A stretch of DNA of 11,733 nucleotides, taken from positions 1 to 11,733 of the forward strand of contig DPSB01000567.1 of the NCBI GenBank assembly GCA_003537495.1. The letters are read 5' to 3'. The stretch is from Cytophagales bacterium. Its GTDB lineage: Bacteria > Bacteroidota > Bacteroidia > Cytophagales > Cyclobacteriaceae. Below the pieces are notes generated by a model. The model was not told the origin of the DNA, did no database searches, and saw nothing but the letters and a program-made list of their open reading frames with translations. This document shows, in pieces, positions 7,541 through 11,733 of this stretch; within the stretch, counting starts at the first letter, position 1, and every line of letters begins with the position of its first letter. The translations under genes were made by a program, and so were the position numbers.

Positions 7541-8569
7541 TTAATTACTCCAGAACGACTTCTTGGTATTGAAGGTAGGACAAGGAATAAGGCGATTACG
7601 CTTCTTCACACCACGGTGTAATGGCTTTGCCACAAACTCATACACAATGGAAATTTCATGCGCACCGCCCGAACTGGTTGATAGCTCCGATACCGAGAAA
7701 TCGTAGCTATAGCCCACTACAATATCTTTCAGGTAAAGACCCAATGTTAAAATCAATGCATCCTGATTTACCGTACCGATTACGTTTTTCTCAAATGGCT
7801 TACCGCGATACCAGGCTCCGATAGACACCGGATCGATATGATAGTTTACTCCAAAATCCAATTGACTGATTGGGCCTTGCCTGCGATAAATAAAGGAGGG
7901 TGTAAAGTAAGAAGCCCGATCTGATTCGCGTGGGCCATCCATCAGTGTAATTCTTGCTCCACCATGTATGGTTGTCTTCATAGGTATGCGACTTACATCG
8001 CCCAGAATGGAAACGTTTGGTGTATTCATGTGCGTGAATGCAGCACCCAACCACAAACTGCGGCTATAAAAAATAAAACCCGATCCGAAATCAAAATACT
8101 GTTGATTTCCCAGTTTATTTAATTCCGGATCGAGCGAGATACCATCGTACTCCAAACCATCACCCAGTTTTAATCTGCTTCGATCCAGGCCATTTATTCC
8201 GTATCCAAAATACAACCCAGGCGAAAACACTAATTTGTTGGTCAATCGAACTTTGTAGCTATAGTTCAACCCTACTGTAGTAGTTCTCCAGCCCGCAGAA
8301 CCCATTTTATCGGTGGTCGCGAGAATTCCAAAACCACTTTTAAGTTCATCTACAAAAATATCGTAGCTAGCTGAATACGTTGAGAATGCCTGCGGCAGGT
8401 TAGGCCACTGAATGCGATGGTTGATCGCCACTCTTTGCTGGGGAGTTATTCCGGTAAAACCGGGATTCAAATATAATGGCGCCTGATAGTATTGCGAGAA
8501 CTGCGGATCTTGCGCGAGTAGCTCAGCTCCTATCATTACACCAAACACAATCAATAAAATTTTCTTCAT
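7541..8569 (-). CDS. Type IX secretion PorP/SprF-family outer-membrane protein (first cassette)
   Basis: This 342-residue protein has a signal peptide (MKKILLIVFGVMIGAELLA, cleavage before Q20) and then QDPQFSQYYQAPLYLNPGFTG (20-40), the hallmark N-terminus of the PorP/SprF family. Predicted beta-strands rich in Tyr, Phe and Trp fill the rest, with VVGYSYDFSVSEL and SGGAHEISIVYEF near the end, matching the paralogue at 2654-3667 along its whole length. The C-terminus is basic (GVKKRNR) and carries IPCPTF with C330, the only cysteine in the protein, then a nine-residue extension. The gene starts 24 bases after the stop of the giant repeat protein at 8594 and should be cotranscribed with it; by analogy with SprB-SprF, that protein is its likely cargo. 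The leader has only a weak GAAAAGG. Whether it can serve the other cargo as well is not decidable here. Confidence 0.93.
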   Translation of the reverse strand: MKKILLIVFGVMIGAELLAQDPQFSQYYQAPLYLNPGFTGITPQQRVAINHRIQWPNLPQAFSTYSASYDIFVDELKSGFGILATTDKMGSAGWRTTTVGLNYSYKVRLTNKLVFSPGLYFGYGINGLDRSRLKLGDGLEYDGISLDPELNKLGNQQYFDFGSGFIFYSRSLWLGAAFTHMNTPNVSILGDVSRIPMKTTIHGGARITLMDGPRESDRASYFTPSFIYRRQGPISQLDFGVNYHIDPVSIGAWYRGKPFEKNVIGTVNQDALILTLGLYLKDIVVGYSYDFSVSELSTSSGGAHEISIVYEFVAKPLHRGVKKRNRLIPCPTFNTKKSFWSN

Positions 8570-8593
8570 GCCTTTTCAGTTATAGCATTCTGT

Positions 8594-11500
8594 TTATCTG
8601 ATCATTGTTACGTCTCCAATTTGTGTAGATCGCTGTCCATCACTCAACCTGATGGTTAGCTTATACACATACACGCCAGCCGGTAAGATTCTACCATTCT
8701 TATCGTATCCATCCCAACCAATGTTGGAACTGTTACTTTCAAAAATCAGGTTACCCCAGCGGTCGAAGATCTGCATATTAAATTCTTCGGCACCTTTTAC
8801 AATTGGCAAGAATACATCGTTGAATGATCCATTGCCACCGGTGCCACCACCACCACTGCCTGCACCTGGCCCTCCTGGGTTAGGTGTAAATGCATTTGGT
8901 ACCTTCGTTACACCGCCTTGCTTCGCAGTTACTTGTCTTGTTAGCGTATCAGTACATTGTAATCCACCACCATGATCGTTAATGGCCACCAGCTCTACAT
9001 CATAAACGCCCTCTACCCGATATACATAAACCGGTTCAACTTCATCTGATGTACCGCCATCTCCAAAATCCCACGCATAGTCTGTTGCACCAGTACTAAA
9101 GTTGAAGGTGGTCATCTCGGTATCCGGAACGAACACCACATTAGGACGCAAATCAAATGATGCGACAGGATTATCAAAGATCTCAAAGTTGTCGCGTTGC
9201 GTATTCGCTACCTGACCTGTTATAGAATTGCGGGTGGTTAGGAATACGGAATACACGCCTGGACTGGTAATGCGGAAAATTGGCAGTGGCGCATTAGAAG
9301 TAGCAGCAATTCTTCCATTACTATCCACAACTCGCCATTCCATTAAATCACCGGTAGAGGTATTCTCTGTTACTTCAATGTCAGCCGGGAAGCATGCCCG
9401 TAACGGATTTGCTTCAAATGCCGCCACCAAAGGCAACAACTGAATATTAATTGTTTTGCTAAATGTACTTTCGCAACCTAAGCCTGCAGTTTCAGCAGCA
9501 ATGTTGACCACACGCAGGGTAATATCACGTGGCCCAGGTGTACTATAATCAACTGAGAATGGGCCCGCCCCATTTGCCGTTGCAGGCGTAGCATTCAATC
9601 CAAAGTTCCATTCATACCTGAATTGTGTGGGATCAATCGGTGTAGATGTGTTGGTGAAGTTAACCGTTGCATTTCCACCAATAAATGGCGGTACAGTGCC
9701 TTCATCAAAGCCTGCCACAATATCACGGTAAACCGTAATTGGTGTAACCACCTCTGGCGTAGGACACAAACCATTGCTTGGTTGATACACCACCTCATAA
9801 ATTTGTGGATTGTTAGTTGATGTATTTGCAATGCTATAATTAACGGTCGGTGTATTCCGAACATCAATTTCTGTAGTCGTACCCTGTACGCGATAGAACC
9901 AACGATGTGTGGTAACACCAAAACTCTGGTTAAAGAATTGAACTGGTTCACCACTGCATATCTCATCTCGGTTTGCAGATACTTCGGTTATAATCCGTGG
10001 GAATATAGTTATAGTGCGGGATTGTGTTTTAAAACATTCTCCCGAGAAGAAACCTATTCTGGTTGTGGATAACGTTACCCTATAGTTAACCGATCCATTT
10101 GGATTCAGGTTATCAAAAGTATGCGTAATTGTTTGTGTAGGATTTGATGCTACTGCTGTAAACTCGGTATCAGGTGAACCATCAAACCATTGCCACTTGT
10201 AGGTAACACCCGCAATCTCATTAAACTGGAAGGTGGCTGTGTATGGACCGCATGAAGATGTAGGGCCCTGCACCGTAAAGTTTGCATCTGTATCGCCAAC
10301 AGTTAACGTTACAGCTTCTCCAACCGGTGTAAATGAACAACCCAATGCATCTGTTACTGTACCTAATGTATAGGTAGTTGTGGCTGCAGGTGTTACCGGA
10401 ATAACTTTAAAGTTTCCGGCATTTGTTTCATTAAAGTTGGTTGTACCATCACTATATGAGAAACTAAATGGAGCCTGACCTACAAATTCAAAGATCAAGA
10501 ACTCGCGGGTGCCTATACAAAGATTATTATCTGCGTTAACCAGTGTAGCCGTTATCTGAGGCGCTACCGTTACAATCAAGATTTTAGGATCGCCTGTACA
10601 TTGATTTGCCGGAGCAGGACCTGGGCCAATTGGTGTAATGGAGTAAATCAATGAAGCCTGGAAACCGGTTGTGTTTGTAATTGGATAGTTAATCACTGTT
10701 CCCGATCCACTCTCCTGTCCTGGTGCTAGTATACCGCTCGGATCATCTACCGTCCACGTAAACGTAGTGCCCACCACGTTGCTCACCAATGGTATGTTAA
10801 TATTAGTACCATGGCAAACATTAACTGGTGGTGGCGGAAGTGTAAGTATCGGCTTTGGATGAACTACAATCGGAATAATCAATGCCGGACCGTTGCAACC
10901 ATTTGCCCGTGGAGTTACAGTATAGGTAACTGTTTGCGCTGAGTTAGTTGTATTGAACAGCGTCTGGAAGATTAGATTGCCAGCTCCATTGCTTGCACCT
11001 GCTATACCAACCGGTGCCGATACAGTCCAGAAAGCGACAGTATTTGCTACATCAGGTGTAAGGGTTATATCTACCAACCCTCCACTACAAATATCGGCTT
11101 GCGCACTTGGTGTAATGGTTGGTAAAGGATCTACCGAAACTGTAACCACAACATTATCACCCTGACAACCCAAACCACCTGCAGTTTGAGGTCTGAAGGT
11201 ATACGTTACCGTTTGTGTTATTGTGGTTGGATTATCCAAAACATCCGCAAGTGACGAGCCAGGAGTAAAGATGGTATTGTCAGCAGACATACCGGTTACA
11301 CCGCCAGTTGCTACGGCACTTAACAATTGGAACTCAGTCGTTCCAACAGAAGGCACGGTGGCACTGTTTAAGGTAACATTAGTAGCTAAACCTTCGCAGC
11401 GGGTTTGAATAAGCGGAGAGGCAACCAGTTTAGGTTTAGGCTCAACCGTTACTACAACCTGCACGGCTGGAGGTAAACTTGAACAACCGCCACCGTTTTT

Positions 11501-11733
11501 CGCACCGTTGGCCACTGCTGTTATAGAATAGGTAACTGTTGCCGGTGCATTTGAATTATTAACAAGTGCATCGGTGATTTTATAGTTCTCCGGTAAGTTG
11601 CTCAGCACAGGTACAAATCCGCTGATCTGTCCGCCTACCGAAGATACCGCTGTGTAATTAAATGTAATTACACCGGCAGTTGGATTAGTAGGTGAGATTA
11701 AGTCAATATCGGTTGTGCCATTACTACAAATTA
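8594..11733 (-). CDS. Giant PKD/Ig-like repeat surface protein with T9SS type B sorting domain (5' part missing)
   Basis: The reading frame stays open to the right edge, so the 1045 visible residues are only the C-terminal part of a larger secreted protein, probably an adhesin; a GTG at 11606-11608 lies inside a repeat and is not a credible start. The visible part begins in a run of PKD-like repeats, most opening with a CxG-type motif (ICSNG, RCEGL, ICSGG, VCHGT, LCIGT, ICSGE) and closing with a second Cys and a strand ending in P-x-P or a similar turn. Two further Ig-like units follow, then a canonical PKD domain with WDFGDG (W codon at 9071-9073). The type B sorting domain spans 8594-8902: VPNAFTPN, a long glycine-rich insertion, NDVFLPI, FDRWGNLIFES, GWDG, AGVYVYKLTI and a final GDVTMIR. 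It directs export through the type IX system, probably with the PorP/SprF protein encoded 24 bases downstream. Ligand unknown. Confidence 0.92.
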   Translation of the reverse strand, partial: ICSNGTTDIDLISPTNPTAGVITFNYTAVSSVGGQISGFVPVLSNLPENYKITDALVNNSNAPATVTYSITAVANGAKNGGGCSSLPPAVQVVVTVEPKPKLVASPLIQTRCEGLATNVTLNSATVPSVGTTEFQLLSAVATGGVTGMSADNTIFTPGSSLADVLDNPTTITQTVTYTFRPQTAGGLGCQGDNVVVTVSVDPLPTITPSAQADICSGGLVDITLTPDVANTVAFWTVSAPVGIAGASNGAGNLIFQTLFNTTNSAQTVTYTVTPRANGCNGPALIIPIVVHPKPILTLPPPPVNVCHGTNINIPLVSNVVGTTFTWTVDDPSGILAPGQESGSGTVINYPITNTTGFQASLIYSITPIGPGPAPANQCTGDPKILIVTVAPQITATLVNADNNLCIGTREFLIFEFVGQAPFSFSYSDGTTNFNETNAGNFKVIPVTPAATTTYTLGTVTDALGCSFTPVGEAVTLTVGDTDANFTVQGPTSSCGPYTATFQFNEIAGVTYKWQWFDGSPDTEFTAVASNPTQTITHTFDNLNPNGSVNYRVTLSTTRIGFFSGECFKTQSRTITIFPRIITEVSANRDEICSGEPVQFFNQSFGVTTHRWFYRVQGTTTEIDVRNTPTVNYSIANTSTNNPQIYEVVYQPSNGLCPTPEVVTPITVYRDIVAGFDEGTVPPFIGGNATVNFTNTSTPIDPTQFRYEWNFGLNATPATANGAGPFSVDYSTPGPRDITLRVVNIAAETAGLGCESTFSKTINIQLLPLVAAFEANPLRACFPADIEVTENTSTGDLMEWRVVDSNGRIAATSNAPLPIFRITSPGVYSVFLTTRNSITGQVANTQRDNFEIFDNPVASFDLRPNVVFVPDTEMTTFNFSTGATDYAWDFGDGGTSDEVEPVYVYRVEGVYDVELVAINDHGGGLQCTDTLTRQVTAKQGGVTKVPNAFTPNPGGPGAGSGGGGTGGNGSFNDVFLPIVKGAEEFNMQIFDRWGNLIFESNSSNIGWDGYDKNGRILPAGVYVYKLTIRLSDGQRSTQIGDVTMIR
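9719..11733 (-). repeat. Array of seven cysteine-paired PKD/Ig-like repeats
   Basis: Counting visible residues from the right edge, seven successive units carry cysteine pairs C2/C83, C112/C189, C215/C279, C306/C378, C405/C465, C494/C566 and C592/C656. The first cysteine sits at the opening strand and the second just before the last strand. Several units share TVTYTxxP-like strands and end in a Pro-containing linker such as EPKP, DPLP or HPKP. The sequences have diverged, so this is an old domain array rather than a recent DNA duplication. It resembles the PKD-like repeats common in large Bacteroidota surface proteins. The array continues beyond the window. Confidence 0.75.

Noticed and set aside
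8652..8975. Plus-strand open frame with a proline-rich middle
   Set aside because: The proline run is the complement of the glycine-rich insertion in the sorting domain of the large protein; no independent support for a gene.
9595..9966. Minus-strand open frame of 123 codons
   Set aside because: It is a shifted frame inside the large repeat protein, whose own frame carries clear PKD-like repeats through this stretch.
11606..11608. GTG as the start codon of the large repeat protein
   Set aside because: The same frame remains open to the window edge and encodes the first half of a repeat unit (opening ICSNG), so the gene continues beyond the window.
3955..11733. CRISPR-like or satellite DNA repeats
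   Set aside because: The repetition is at the protein-domain level; DNA copies are diverged and there is no regular direct repeat and spacer pattern.

Overview
The window reads as chromosomal DNA of a Bacteroidota bacterium, most likely in or near the order Cytophagales. The grounds are two proteins with type B type IX secretion (T9SS) sorting domains, two PorP/SprF-family outer-membrane proteins, leaders without Shine-Dalgarno sequences at most starts, a TAnnTTTG-type promoter element, and moderate GC content. Genus and species cannot be fixed from this sequence.

Every supported gene is on the minus strand, so transcription runs from the right edge to the left. From right to left: (1) the 3' part of a very large PKD/Ig-like repeat protein ending in a type B sorting domain (8594 to the right edge); (2) a PorP/SprF protein 24 bases after it (7541-8569); (3) a 157-base gap; (4) a complete 1239-residue PKD-repeat protein with its own type B sorting domain (3664-7383); (5) a second PorP/SprF protein overlapping it by 4 bases (2654-3667); (6) a 107-base gap with nested inverted repeats, a promoter-like -7 box and a perfect small dyad; (7) a class II CCA-adding-type nucleotidyltransferase with an HD domain (1122-2546); (8) a secreted TPR protein (347-1093); (9) the 5' part of an ECF sigma factor running off the left edge (1-293).

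The centre of interest is the 9 kb formed by two tandem cassettes, each a giant adhesin-like T9SS type B cargo followed by a PorP/SprF partner. In Flavobacterium johnsoniae, secretion of the adhesin SprB depends on its neighbour SprF, and type B cargo generally depends on a SprF-like protein. By analogy each cassette here probably makes one cell-surface filament or adhesin plus the membrane protein that exports or retains it. The left third is a housekeeping and regulatory segment that probably has its own promoter upstream of the nucleotidyltransferase.

No tRNA, rRNA, CRISPR array, insertion sequence or phage gene is visible. The longest gap between genes is 157 bases. The long open frames on the plus strand lie antisense to the large genes and are not regarded as genes. 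I did not find a clearly undescribed system. The most unusual points are the lone conserved cysteine in the basic tail of both PorP/SprF proteins, the glycine-rich insertions inside both sorting domains, and the nested repeats and dyad ahead of the nucleotidyltransferase gene.
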